Source: Schizophyllum amplum
Taxonomy: Eukaryota > Basidiomycota > Agaricomycetes > Agaricales > Schizophyllaceae
DNA: 64,000 bases
NCBI GenBank assembly: GCA_007026445.1
Contig: VDMD01000013.1
Coordinates: 372,001-436,000, forward strand
Direction: 5' to 3'
Part shown: one piece after another, positions 45,501 to 56,640 of the stretch
Position numbering within the stretch: the first letter of the stretch is position 1
Layout of the letters: the number at the start of each line of letters is the position of its first letter
Notes under the pieces: generated by a model
Told to the model about the DNA's origin: nothing
The model's database searches: none
Seen by the model: only the letters and a program-made list of their open reading frames with translations
Made by a program: the position numbers and the translations under genes

Positions 45501-47535
45501 AGCTCAAGGAGATATCCATACAGACAGACGAATGGAAGCCCCCTGTGCCCATCGCGTCGCCCGTGCCGTCGTCGCCAGGGCTTTACCGCGTTGGCGTTGG
45601 TGCCAATCAGCAATTCCAATTCATCGCTCCCTTACCGCCCTCAAAGTCTTCCACTCCTTCGACTGCGCCAGCACCCGTGTCGCAGGCCGTTTCAACTTCA
45701 AAGTCCACACCTGCTCCTCCTCCGTCCGCGGTGTTCCGTGATACGGCTGCTGTGAGGTACAGCCATTCACGCGCATCGTCCGATAGACGTGAATCCTTGG
45801 AGTCGGCCTTCTCTGCCATCACTGACGAATCGCGTCCCCGACTATCGTCAGGCGCGTCTTCTAATCTGCTCGACAATGCCGAGAAGAGGCGCCCGCCGAC
45901 GATGATGGTACCACCACCGCCTCGCGCACCTCCGCCTCCCGGCAGCATGCCACCACCATCCTTCATTCCGGAGCGACGTTCTCATGATATCCCGCCACCT
46001 CGACCTTCATCACCTCCGCCTCCCGAGCTCATACAGCGCGCGACAACCCCTACCTTTGGCTCCGTGTTGTCCGTACCTGGCGGAGGCCGCGGCACCTTCG
46101 GGAGAGCGCAAGGATCCAGCATGCCTCCTTCCCAGACGTCCGCCATCAGACAACCACCATCGACTGGGAGCTTCCGTTCTGCCTTCAATCCCTTCGGCAG
46201 CCTCAGAGATCGGGAGCGGCGCGAGCTCTCCAGCACGTCTCTCGTGTCGGACCATAGCATGGCTTCGCCTCGCTCATCGATGTCGTCGGAGCATTACAGG
46301 GCGCACGTTTTGGCCAACGCTCCCGTCACACCCAGCAAGAACCACTCCAATGAGCTGTCTAACCGCAACTCCATGAATCCTACGGACCCGGCCATCATCC
46401 ACGCCATCACGCAGACTATGATCGGCGAGTTCTTGTACAAGTACACTCGCCGGACAATTGGCAAGGGTCACGGGGAGAAGCGCCACAGACGGTTCTTTTG
46501 GGTACATCCGTATACGAAGACGCTGTACTGGAGCGACGCGGACCCGGGCTCCTCCAACGTTGCTGAGTCCAGCGCGAAGAGTGGTCAGTGATGTGTACGC
46601 TGCATTGGGATTCTTTGCTGACAATGCTTCAGCATATGTGGAAGGTGTCCGTTCCGTCCTGGACCCGAACCCCATGCCTCCGGGTCTGTACCAGTACAGC
46701 GTCATCGTGTCGACGCCGCAGCGCGAGATGAAGTTCACCGCGCCGACCAAGGAAAGGCACGACATCTGGCTGAATGTAAGTCGACAGACAATACGATCAT
46801 GGGCGACGCTCATATATACACCAGGCTCTCAAGTATCTGCTGGCCCGACCGAACCCGAACATTTCTGCGGGGAACGCTACCGTCATGCCGCAGAGCCCTA
46901 TGTCGGACTTGACCGATGACGAACGTGACCGTGGCAACATGTTGACCGGGAGTCCACAAAGTCATCGCAGCGGCCGAAGTGCTCGGCGAAGCGAGGGCTG
47001 GAACACGACACCGCGGGGCCAGCGCAGTCGGTCGCGGATGTCGACTCTGGGCGGCGGCTCCATCGGCAAACGCGCCGGCACCCCAGCCGCGGAATACTTG
47101 CGCTGGAATCAACCGGAGAGCCCGTACAGCCCGACCCGGTCCTTCGTCGACGTGCCCACGGTCGACGACGACGACCTGGACTTTGAGCTGCACGGGGAGT
47201 CGCTGTCGGACGGGGGCTACGAGGGCCTGGAGAACGTGCGCGCATGCTGTGACGGGCGGCATACCGTGGGGCGGTCGGGCAAGATGCACCATCACCACCA
47301 CCACCATCATCATCACCACGGCGAGGCGGCGAACGGGAATGGGAATGGGAATGGAAACGGGCAGCGGCTGGACGCGCCGGAGCGGCCGATCTCGCCGTCT
47401 GCGTGGTCCTTCCGCTCGCGCGCGGGCAGCACGAACTCGCGCGACGGAGGCTTGTTTGGCTGGGGCAGGGGGGACGATGGGAAGTTGCGGTTCGGGTCTC
47501 GGCGCTCCAAGACGACGCCTGTGAACGATGTCTGA
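42565..47535 (+). CDS. Cortical dynein/mitochondrial anchor, NUM1/ApsA/Mcp5 family with PH domain
   Basis: Six exons (42565-42897, 42947-43088, 43140-43307, 43356-46583, 46633-46775, 46825-47535) join in phase to 1574 residues. The N-terminus holds long coiled coils (MADMKYHLQSLLDSKEKQLQ, then KYKEENWNLEVTLQELRAQF and LARDKTDLQQTVDALKAEQQ). About 900 disordered residues rich in Ser, Pro, Glu and Asp follow, with short repeated phosphosite-like motifs ending in QTD/QTE. A PH domain of the Mcp5 type starts near residue 1236 (MIGEFLYKYTRRTIGKGHGE; KRHRRFFWVHPYTKTLYWS). The tail has an 11-histidine run near residue 1492 and a GNGNGN repeat. Family members sit at the plasma membrane through the PH domain and anchor dynein or mitochondria for nuclear migration. 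The start is the first ATG after TATA-poor sequence and is followed by a conserved-looking MPDFAPSSLNSMADMKY. Confidence 0.92.
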
Positions 47536-48225
47536 TCGGACTGTGGATGTTCTTCCCTGGGCTTCCTCATACCGGCCTCCATCGTGTCTGGCCGTCCTCA
47601 TGTCGGGCCGACCTCATGTTCGGCCGTGTCGCGTCCCCCTCTCCTCTCGCTCGTACCTTCCTCATCTCATCTCGCACCCCGCTCACCGGTTATTTAGGTA
47701 CACAATCTGTTTGTTGTTTTATGCTCATGTTATGATCCTCCGTAATGACCCTTTTGCACCCCTTGACCTTCTCGCATCCGCACCTTGACCTTCGTTCGTT
47801 CGCATCTGCATCGTGTATCGGTTTCCTTCCGCATATCCGCTGCATTTGCGCCGCGATTCCCCCACCTCAATGTGTTCGCGTCGGTCCTCGCATATCCTTT
47901 CCCCCGCCATTCAACTCTAATGCTACCCTCCTTAAGTTACCCCTCCTCTTTCCCGTTTCCCCCCCATTGATTGTATTTCCGCTCGACCTCTGGCTTGGAT
48001 TCCGTTCGATGTACACTGACAAGCGCCGCTCATTCAAGTTGTTCTCTACGATACGATACATTTTTTTCGCGTATTGAGGAATGCCGAACGTTCAGTGATC
48101 GATGTTTGGGGGGTTGAGAGGGAATCTCTATCAGACGCCTTGTAAGTACCAGCTTGCGCAAAGTCTTTTAAGTATGCGAAGGCCTGACGGTGCGCCTGTT
48201 CCTTCGTGCACCCTATGTATACTCT
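47536..48225. other. Intergenic region between convergent genes
   Basis: This is about 690 bp where NUM1-like and SEC24 converge. It is pyrimidine-rich on the plus strand. No gene or RNA feature is seen. Confidence 0.5.
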
Positions 48226-51200
48226 CTACCAAATGGAAGAATGCCCCCGCAAGCTGATAGGGTCTTGCCCTTCGGTGAGCTGCGAGGAACGGTCAGACGG
48301 GAAGGCGAAGAATGCACGAGAGAAACTCACGATATGCGTGATTTTCTTATGCACCAGCGTCATATCTGGGGAGTTTGGTGTTAGCGACGAAGGCTTAGCC
48401 GCACTCTCTGGCCTCCCTCTCTCCTGCCCCGTGCTCGACTCCCCCGCCTCTCATCCCATAGCGCCCCCAACACCCCAAAGCCCCCAATATCCTTCGCGAC
48501 TGCACCAGCCCCATTCCGAACAAAACCCAAAGATCAATAAATGCACTCACAATCCACATAGCTCATCGCCCCATTGTTCTGGTCCTCGACCAGCATGTCC
48601 GCGAACTCGATCTCCGCCGCGTCCAGGTTCTGCCGCGCGAGGAGGAGGGGGAGGGTGCGGCCGCCTGTAAAAAAAAAAGGGGGGGGGGGGGGGGCGCGGA
48701 TAGGATTTGATTTTCGTGGTTAGGACTTTATTTTGTTGCGACGCGGGGAGGGGGGGAAAAAGGGGGGAAGGAGAAGAGAGGAAAGGCGGAGGAGAGGAAA
48801 GGCGGAGGAGGGGAGAAGAGAGGGGGCGACAGAAGAAGAAAGGAGGAAAGGACGGGGCAGGCGAACGAGGCTTACCGCGTTCCTCACATCGCCGGGCGAG
48901 GATGTTGCGCACTTGTGTCGAGAGGAGGGTGGGGAGGACGGGGAGGGTGGACTGTAAGGGTGATCAGTACGATGTAGGAAGGAGATCAGTACGATGCAAA
49001 CAAAATGTTGCGGAGACTAAATGTGACACTCAACGGCCGAACGGCCAGCAGGACGATGCTTGCCAGCGACCAACGAACACGACGACCGAGCACAAGCAAC
49101 CAGCCACTCCCACACGAACACCAAATCCGCACAACCAACATCACCAACATCACCACCTACCACCAACCAATATCACCAACCAACATCACCGCCCACCCAC
49201 CCGACCAACCCAAACAAACAACCCGCACTCACCATCCCCATATCGATCCCAAACACGTCGTCCACGCCGAACAGGTCGAGCAGCAGCTGCGGCGCGACCG
49301 CGGAGCCGATCCAGAGCACCTGCAGTTCTTCGTTGTCTGGGTGGGGGTGGTGAGTGAGTAAGTGGTGGGAAGGGGGCAGTGAGTAAGTGGTGGGAAGGGA
49401 GTTGTGAGTAAGGGAAGGGAGGGAGGGGAGGAGGGAGGGAGGCGAGTCAAAAGCGGAGGGCAGACACGGGAGCGAAAGCGTTCCAAAACTCACCCGCCAA
49501 ATACACCCCATGCGCCTCCATAAAAAGATGACTCGCGCGCATCAGGGACGGCCAGATGATCTTTGTCGTTTTTCCTGCTTCTTGTCCGTTCTCCTTCACC
49601 TCCACCTCCACCCTTCCTCTTCCACCACCACCGGCACCACCTCCACCCCTTCCTCTTCCACCCCTTCCTCTTCCACCACCACCGGCACCGCCGCCCCCTC
49701 ATCCAAATCATGCAGCGCCATCACCCGCGGATACGCCCGCCGCACAATCCCGCGCACCGAGGACCGCAGGAGCTTGTGCGCCGCGTAGGCGCGCGCGTCG
49801 GACGCTTTGGCGAGGGGGGAGGCGGCGGGCAGGGTGGGTAGGGGGAGGCGGCGGGCAGGGTGGGTAGGGGGGTAGGGGGGAGGGTGGGAGGGGTAGGCCC
49901 TGGATATGTGGCGGTGGGGGTGGTAGAAGGGGGAAGGATGGTGGGAGGGGGGTAAGCAGAAGGGGGTGAAGAAGCAGGGTAAGCAGAAGGGTTGGGGTAG
50001 TTATCCGAGGTCGAGGTTGGTGTAGGGTAGGCGGTGGGTGGTGGGTAGGCGGTGGGTGTGGCGCCGGGGTACGCGGGCGGAGAGGAAGAGGACGAGGCCG
50101 CCATAGAATACGCGCGCGTGTGCGCGGAGCGCGGTGGGGGCGCGGTGGATGCCGGCGGCGGCGCAATCGGGTGCGACAGTGCGCCATACGCGATACTGGA
50201 CGACCGCGCATGGGAGGGCGCCGGAAACGTCCCACCGGACCCGGGGTGCGGCTTCAGGGCCTTCGTCTTGAGGAGCCCAAGGGTGTGAGCCAGCAAGCCT
50301 TTGAGGGCTTCGGGGATGATGAGCTGGTAGGTGGAGTGTTAGCAAACTGCAGACCTTTGGAAGCACAGTACGGGCCAGCCCGCAAACACCCCCTCCGCAA
50401 CACTCTATCCCAGCTCGCGAAACCCAATCAACGGGCCACCCTCTCCCATCCATATCCCCTCTCCCCATCCCTGTCCACTCCCCCCCATCCATATCCCCTC
50501 CCCCCATCCCTGTCCACTCCCCCCATCCTTATCCACTCCCCCCATCCCTATCCACTCCCCCCATCCCTACCCCCATCCCATCGCTATCCCTCCTCTCCCC
50601 TCCCTACCCCCATCCCATCGCTATCCCTCCTCTCCCCTCCCTCTCCCATCCCCATCCCCACCCCTATCCCCATGCCCACCTCCCCACCTTCCCAACCCAG
50701 TATCCCATCGCTATCCCTCCTCTCCCCTCCCTCTCCCATGCGTCCATCCCTACCCCCCCCCATCCCTGTCCCCTCTCACACCCACACCCACAATCGAAAA
50801 CCCCGCAAAACTCACCTGCCCCGGCCCACTCGCCTGCGCGCACCGCTCGCGATATCCGAGGTGCGCCATCGCAGTTTGCTCCGTGAGGCCGTCGCGGAGG
50901 GCGGGGAGTTTGGTCGAGGAGGAGGAGGAGAGGGTGGGGAGTTTGGTCGATGTGGAGGAGGAGAGGAGGAGGGCGGAGGCGGCTGGGGGGAGGGGTGTTG
51001 GTTAGTTAGTGTGAGAGGAGGAGGAGGTAGGAGAACAGGGGATGAGGAAGGGGCGTCAGTCAGTGAGATTATAGGAGGAGGTCGGGGGCGAGGTGAAGAA
51101 AGGTGGGGAGCGGTGGAGACCGGGGGCGAGGAGAGGAGGAAATAATGAGCAGGGGGCCGAGGAAGGGTGGAGAAAAAAACCAAGAACAAGCTCAAGTCCA

Positions 51201-54200
51201 AGAACAAGCCCAACACCACTCAAAACCCAACAACAAGCCCACTCGAATCCAAGAACAAGCCCACTCAAATCCAAGAACAAGCCCACTCAAATCCAAACAC
51301 AAGCCCAAATCCAAGAACAAGCCCGACTCACCCCCCCTCCCCAGCCCGGCGACGACGGCCTCCATATCGGCCGCGTGGAACACGTTCCCGGCGAGCTCGA
51401 CGGTCTGGATGGCGAGGTTGCAGACGCGGACGCGGCGTTGGGCGCGGTAGAGCGGCGGTTGGGCGCGGTTGGTTGTGGGAGGTGTCGAGCCGTCGTTAGT
51501 GGTGGCTGAAGATGGATGTCAGCGACGCGGTTGTAATGAATATTGGTGGTGCGGTCGTAATCAACGTCAGCGAACAAACGCGACGTAGTTGGGCAAGCAC
51601 GACGTAGTTGGGCAAGCGCGATGTATCCGCGGTGTCAACGTACACAAAGCGCGAGACGTACCATCAGAGGTCGTAGCGATGGGTTGACCCGGGTCGGCGA
51701 ACGACGTCGTGTACAGCACCGCGAGCTGGATGTGTGCGAATTCGCGGGTGTCCTGGGAGGCAGGGGGGTTAGCGTCAGGTGGGGTGGGTGGGGTTCCGGT
51801 CAAGTAGAGCGGGTGCGGCGTGAAGTAGCGAGGGAGGGAGGGGTTCCGGTCAAGTAGGGAGGGTGGGGTTGGCGTTGAGCAGGGTAGGGCTAGCGTCCGT
51901 GTCGGCGTCCTTCCATCACTTATCGTCCCCCTTCGTCCGTCTCCCTCACCCCCCGCCCCTTCAACCCCTCCCATCCCCATCTCCATCCTCTACTTTCCCC
52001 ACCAACCCCACCTTCACCCCCTTCTCCCACCACACCAATCAACCCCTCTCCTCTCCTTCCTCCTTCATCTCCGTCCCACCTTCAACCCTCCCTCTCCCCC
52101 TCAACCCCCTTCAACCACTCAACCACTCAACCAAACCAAACAACCAAACCCCCCCAAAAAACGCCCTTTCAAAACCAACGCCACCCAACGACCAAAACCA
52201 ACCCCCCAACCACTCCCTCATCAAAACCACTCCCTCCTTCTACACTCCCCCAACCAACGAACAAACACATAATCAAACAAAACTCACCACCCCCCTCCCC
52301 ACCTCGACCCCCACGCCCCACGCCTGGTCCGCGTCCAAAACTCCAAACTCGAGCTCGGTGGGCGAGCGCTGGAAGAAGGTGCCGGTGGGGGTGGTGGGGT
52401 GGAGGCCTGGGGGGGGGGGGGGGGGGGGGGTTAGTAAGGGTTGGGGGGTGAGTGAGTTTTTTTTTTTTGGGGGGGTTTTATTAGGGAAGGAAGGGTTAGT
52501 AAGGGAAGGGGGGAGGGGGGTGTTATGGTGGAGGGAAGGGGGGGGGGAGGTGGAGGGTAGGGGGAGGGAGGGAGGAGAGGGGTGGGGGGGGGGTAATATG
52601 GTGGAGGGGGGTTAGTAAGAGGGCGTTTGGGTTAGTAAGAGGGTGTTTTTATTTTATTGAAGGGGGGTTAGGTTGGGGTGACAGAAAAAGGAGGTGGAGG
52701 GGAGAAGGATAGAGAGATGGGTGGGGGGAGGCATGGGATGAATGGGAGGGGAAGATGAAGAGATAGGAGAGACAGCCCCACGCACCATTGCTACACCTGA
52801 CCCTCGCCATACAGTTGTACCCCGTGAAGCGCGTCAGGAGCCGGCGGAGCTGGGTGGTGAGGATGGGGCCGTCGCGCGTGGGGTCGAACCGCGGGTGATA
52901 GAAGATCTCGCCGCCGGTGGTGGTGGGGAGGGTTCCTGGGGGTGAGGCGTTAGTTGGGTGTGGGGGGGAGGAGAGGATTTAGTTGGGAGGGGGGGGGAGG
53001 ATAGGATTTAGTTGGGAGGGGGGGGGGGGCGACCCAAGAACGTGGGCGAAGGGAAGAGGTAAGAGCGTGCGGGAGGAAGATGAGCGGGGGTGGGCGAGGG
53101 ACCGGAGGAAAGCGCGCGGAGGGGCGAATGTAACGCTGGCAGCAGCCTCAATGAAACAGACGCTTACCGATCGACCCGATGTCCACATACCCACCACCCG
53201 CACCGCCGCCACTCGACGGCGCCAACACCAAACTGACCCCAACGCCCGCCTCGGCGCACCGTTCGGCTAGGAGGGGCCAGAAGGGGGAGTGGGGAGTGGG
53301 GGGCTGGGGAGGGAGGGGTGTTAGTTCTTGTAAACATGAATGAATAGCGAAGGAGGGAGGGTGGAGACGAGAGCAGGAGGTGGGACGGGGAAGGAAGGAA
53401 GGGAGGGAGGAGGAAGGTGGGGGGATGGAGGGGAAGGGGGAGGTGGGGGAAGGTGGGGGGATGGAGGGGAAGGGGGAGGTGGGGGAAGGAAGGAAGGGAA
53501 AGGGGGAGATGGGGTAAGGAAGGAAGGGAAAGGGGGAGATGGGGGAAGGAAGGAAGGGAAAGGGGGAGATGGGGGAAGGAAGGAAGGGAAAGGGGGAGAT
53601 GGGGGAAGGAAGGAAGGGAAAGGGGGAATGTGAGAGGGAGGGTGGAGAGGAGGGGAGAGGAAATGCGACTCACGCTATCCCCATCAACTGCGCCAGAGTT
53701 CTTCAGCGCGCCGAGTCCCACACTCGGCAGGGCGGCTTGGAAGGCGAGGATGTGGCCGCCGCGGGTGGACTGGGGGGGATGGGTGTTAGTTGGAGTGAGT
53801 GAGGTGGAGAAGAGAGGAAGGGGGAGGAGACGGGTGCGAAGTGAGGAGAGGAGAGGAAGGGCGGAGGACTCACCAATGCAGCCAGGCCGGCTGTGACCGC
53901 GGCTCCGAGGGCGGAGTCGGCGATGCGTGTGTCGGCGAAGCGGGCGGGGAGCGCTGCGAGGAGGGCGGTGAGGGCGGGGCTGGGGGGAGTCAGTAAGGTG
54001 GTGAAGGGGGAGGGGCAAGTCGCTGACCGGCTCTGGCCCATGGGGTCAACGAAGAGGCCGTCGCGGAAAGGGAGGAAGACGTCGTCGACGTCGGGTAGGA
54101 CGAGCATGGGTGCGGGGCTGTGGCGGGGTAAGCGGGGGCGCAGTGAGGGGTATAAACGGCGCACTCGGATCGCAAGTCGTGGAAGTGGAGGGTGCGGTCG

Positions 54201-55029
54201 TAGGTGAGGAGGGCGAGGTGGCTGGCGGGGGGCCAAGCGCCGCCGTAGATGATGTGTCGCAGGGCATCGCAGGAGGCGTGGAGAAAGCCGGACTGAACGG
54301 CTGCGAGGGAGACGTCGAGCAGGAAGACGTAGTTGATGGGTTGTGGCGTGCGCGGGGTGGACGGCGGAGGGTCGTAGAGCGGGTCGATGTGGGGCGGGGG
54401 CTGGGGCGCCCAGTAGTCTTCGCCGACGAGAAAGTCGACGGTGCCGTGGGAGAGTTCGGGGCGGTCGTGGTGGTCGAGGCGCATGAGGTTGGCATCGAGG
54501 TTGGAAAAGTAGTCGGGGGTGACTTGAGTTTCGTGCTTGCAGAGGTTGCAGCGCCACTTGTTCCCGCCGTCCGTCCACGGGCACCAGGGGTTGATGTACG
54601 CGCGGCAGCGAGCGCAGCGGGGAGGGCCAGTAGCAACAAAGTCGAGGAGGGGGACAGGCTCTTCGCGCGGGTCCTGCTCTGCAAACGGCTGGAAGTGTGC
54701 AAAGAGGGGGAGGCGGCAGTCTGACGCGAGGCGCGACGAGTGCGGCAAGTTCCATGTCGACACCCGAATGTACTTGGGCGCGCAGTTGCCTGCATCGAGT
54801 TAGCAGTCGTCAACATCCTATGCTGATACTCACCCTGGTCGATGCTGAACGCGTCGGTCGTCGCTAGTGGGACTCGGTTGCCGGGGAGCGTCAGGTGCGC
54901 TTTGTCTGCCCACGCCTGTCCGTCGATCTCCTGGCTCTCGATCGGGGATGGAATCTGCCTCCCGTCTATTCGCTGTCTGAACCCAGCATACGCCTGCCCA
55001 GCGCTGTGCGGCGGTTGCGGGATCGCCAT
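48226..55029 (-). CDS. SEC24: COPII coat cargo-binding subunit SEC24
   Basis: About 18 exons were traced. They run 55029-54834, 54789-54165, 54117-54028, 53979-53874, 53769-53674, 53303-53168, 52935-52786, 52406-52288, 51752-51662, 51505-51332, 50982-50816, 50323-49494 (unresolved inside), 49336-49232, 48951-48876, 48664-48551, 48365-48331, 48279-48226. Landmarks in order are [20 protein letters not shown], the zinc finger [18 protein letters not shown], trunk strands [18 protein letters not shown] and [18 protein letters not shown], and [20 protein letters not shown]. Then come [18 protein letters not shown], the helical region [20 protein letters not shown], the gelsolin part [20 protein letters not shown] and the end [20 protein letters not shown]24 selects cargo for ER-to-Golgi vesicles. 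The N-terminal disordered arm is short. Twelve introns are 100-535 bp and repeat-filled. Inside 50323-49494 two frame changes remain, one matching a 26-bp tandem duplication, so length (about 1050) is approximate. Confidence 0.92.
48668..48695. repeat. A9-G17 homopolymer pair in SEC24 intron 14
   Basis: A run of about nine A is followed directly by about seventeen G near the 3' splice site of the 211-bp intron 48665-48875. On the coding strand this is C17-T9, an extreme polypyrimidine tract just before ACAG. Confidence 0.85.
49818..49869. repeat. 26-bp tandem duplication within the SEC24 coding region
   Basis: GGAGGCGGCGGGCAGGGTGG plus GTAGGG occurs twice in direct succession (49818-49843 and 49844-49869). 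The unit length is not a multiple of three. It separates a frame encoding a Pro/Tyr/Ala-rich linker from the frame of the conserved [18 protein letters not shown] helix. Confidence 0.85.
50440..50780. repeat. C-rich tandem repeats in SEC24 intron 11
   Basis: CCCCCCATCCCTATCCACTC-type units (about 18-19 bp) are followed by a longer unit containing CCCATCGCTATCCCTCCTCT that occurs three times (about 50575, 50610 and 50702). The whole 492-bp intron 50324-50815 is C-rich on plus, so its transcript is G-rich with runs able to form G-quadruplexes. Confidence 0.85.
51182..51325. repeat. About 22-bp repeat in SEC24 intron 10
   Basis: CCAAGAACAAGCCCACTCAA-type units recur about six times with variants (CCAAGAACAAGC followed by CCACTCAAAT, CCAACACCAC or CCGACTC). 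They fill the donor-proximal half of the 349-bp intron 50983-51331. Confidence 0.8.
52407..52785. repeat. SEC24 intron 7: homopolymer and GTTAGTAAGGG repeats
   Basis: The 379-bp intron contains a G run of about 20, a T10-G7 run, and GTTAGTAAG repeated about four times (near 52432, 52496, 52612 and 52634). The plus strand is strongly G-rich. Confidence 0.8.
53480..53635. repeat. 30-bp purine tandem repeat in SEC24 intron 5
   Basis: About five copies of a 30-bp all-purine-like unit (GAAGGAAGGGAAAGGGGGAG then ATGGGGGAAG) lie within the 370-bp intron 53304-53673. A related GGATGGAGGGGAAGGGGGAG unit occurs twice just before, at 53420-53480. Confidence 0.85.
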
Positions 55030-55578
55030 CGCAAGAGACGAGGACACGCGACCACATGACGTCCTCGATCGCAACCCGGCCCGCTATCCCTCGCACGCCT
55101 CCGCCCTCGCCGTCGTCGCCCCTCGCTCTCCCAATACTCTCGTCACAGCCACACACACACGCGCATCCTTTCAAGAACGATGAACGTACATTCCTCAGAC
55201 GACAGGCATCACATTCACTTGGAAGGCTTCACGCGTGGTGCTCGCGCAGCTACCGCGGCTCGTCGCACCCACAAAGGTCAGGACTCGGCGGACCCGTCGT
55301 TCATGCCACATGCAAAGCGGGATTACTAGTCCCTCTGCTGGTCGGCAGCTCTCGTCTCCGCGAGACCTTTGTATGCGCCACTGTGGCACTACTAAACCTC
55401 ACGCCAGGCTGCGCTATCCAACGTCTTTCGCCAAGGCGCCCCCTCGAAATTCCGGTAACGTATATATCCCCTTCTCTGGTCGGACCACCAAACGTCTCCC
55501 GCTGCAAGGCGCCCCCTCCGCACCGCCCCGCTGCAAGGCGCCTCCTTCGATATCTCAGCCAAGACGCCTTCCCTTGAA

Positions 55579-55734
55579 TTCCGGCAACCAATGTTCCGAC
55601 ATCGCACCTCCAGGCTCTTCCGGCAACCAATGTTCCGACATCGCACCTCCAGGCTCTTCCGGCAACCAATGTTCCGACATCGCACCTCCAGGCTCTTCCG
55701 GCAACCGATTTTCCGACATCGCGCCTCCAGGCTC
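55579..55734. repeat. 39-bp minisatellite, four tandem copies
   Basis: Units at 55579, 55618, 55657 and 55696 begin TTCCGGCAACCAATGTTCCG and end CCTCCAGGCTC. The first three are nearly identical and the fourth has a few changes. A 20-bp derivative (GGCATCCCACCTCCAGGCTC) continues to about 55800. Confidence 0.92.
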
Positions 55735-56042
55735 AACATCGCACCTCGGCTCCAGGCTCGGCATCCCACCTCCAGGCTCGGCATCCCACCTCCAGGCTCG
55801 ACATCCCACCAAGCGGTCATCCTCGTAAGAGGGGCTGGCAGGCAATGCGGACGACGCACAAGGTGAAGAAGACGACGGCCCATAGACTCAGAGGCGAAGG
55901 AGACGACGACCCACAGGGTTAAGGAAACGAAAACGAGGCGAAGGAGACGAACCATAGAGGGAAAGGAGACGGCACGCAAGACGAAGACATGCCGCGGCGG
56001 TCGGGGCGTGGGATGTGTATCGTTCTGGAGAGTGCGACAGAA

Positions 56043-56303
56043 GTGTCTCCTCCTGGACGAGGCGTGCCTCCTTCTGGACAGGGCGTGGGGCGTGCCTCCT
56101 CCTAGACAGGGAGTGTCTCCTTCTGGACAGGGCGTGCCTCCTCCTGGACAGGACGTGCCTCCTTCTGGACAGGGCGTGTCTCCTTCTGGACAGGGCGTGC
56201 CTCCTTCTGGACAGGACGTGCCTCCTTCTGGACAGGGCGTGTCTCCTCCTGGACAAGGCGTGCCTCCTCCGGGAGAGGGCGTGTCTCCTTCTGGACTCTG
56301 GAG
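56043..56303. repeat. 21-bp minisatellite, about 12 copies
   Basis: Units of GGACAGGGCGTGCCTCCTTC plus T recur with few changes. All six frames are affected equally: the plus strand can read GQGVPPS or CLLLDRA heptads and the minus strand SRRRHAL heptads. Confidence 0.9.
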
Positions 56304-56479
56304 AGGGCCGACAGACGTGTCTCCGTCCGGTCAGGGCGACAGACGTCTCTCCTCCGGGAGGGAGCCGACAGCCGTGTCTCCTCCCGAGAAGGCGACAGAC
56401 GTTTCCCTCCGACTGGAGCGCGTGACGGACTGGAGAGGCCGACGGACGGGCGTCCCTCTCCCTCCGGCGAGGGAGGCGG

Positions 56480-56640
56480 ATTTGGATGTGCGCCGTCCAC
56501 CGAAGGAGCTGGACGTGCGCCGTCCACCGAAGGAGCTGGATGTGCGCCGTCCACCGAAGGAGCTGGACGAGCGCGTGCCACCGAAGGAGCTGGACGTGCG
56601 CCATCCACCGAAGGAGCTGGACGTGCGTCTTCTTCCATCG
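56480..56640. repeat. 27-bp minisatellite, about six copies
   Basis: Units of GCCGTCCACCGAAGGAGCTG plus GACGTGC recur, reading LDVRRPPKE on the plus strand. A weaker 17-bp GCGATGAGGGAGACGGT series follows at about 56780-56870. Confidence 0.9.

Noticed and set aside
49556..53896. Many long plus-strand Gly/Arg/Lys-rich or Pro-rich ORFs opposite SEC24
   Set aside because: They are translations of simple repeats in introns and the complement of SEC24 exons.
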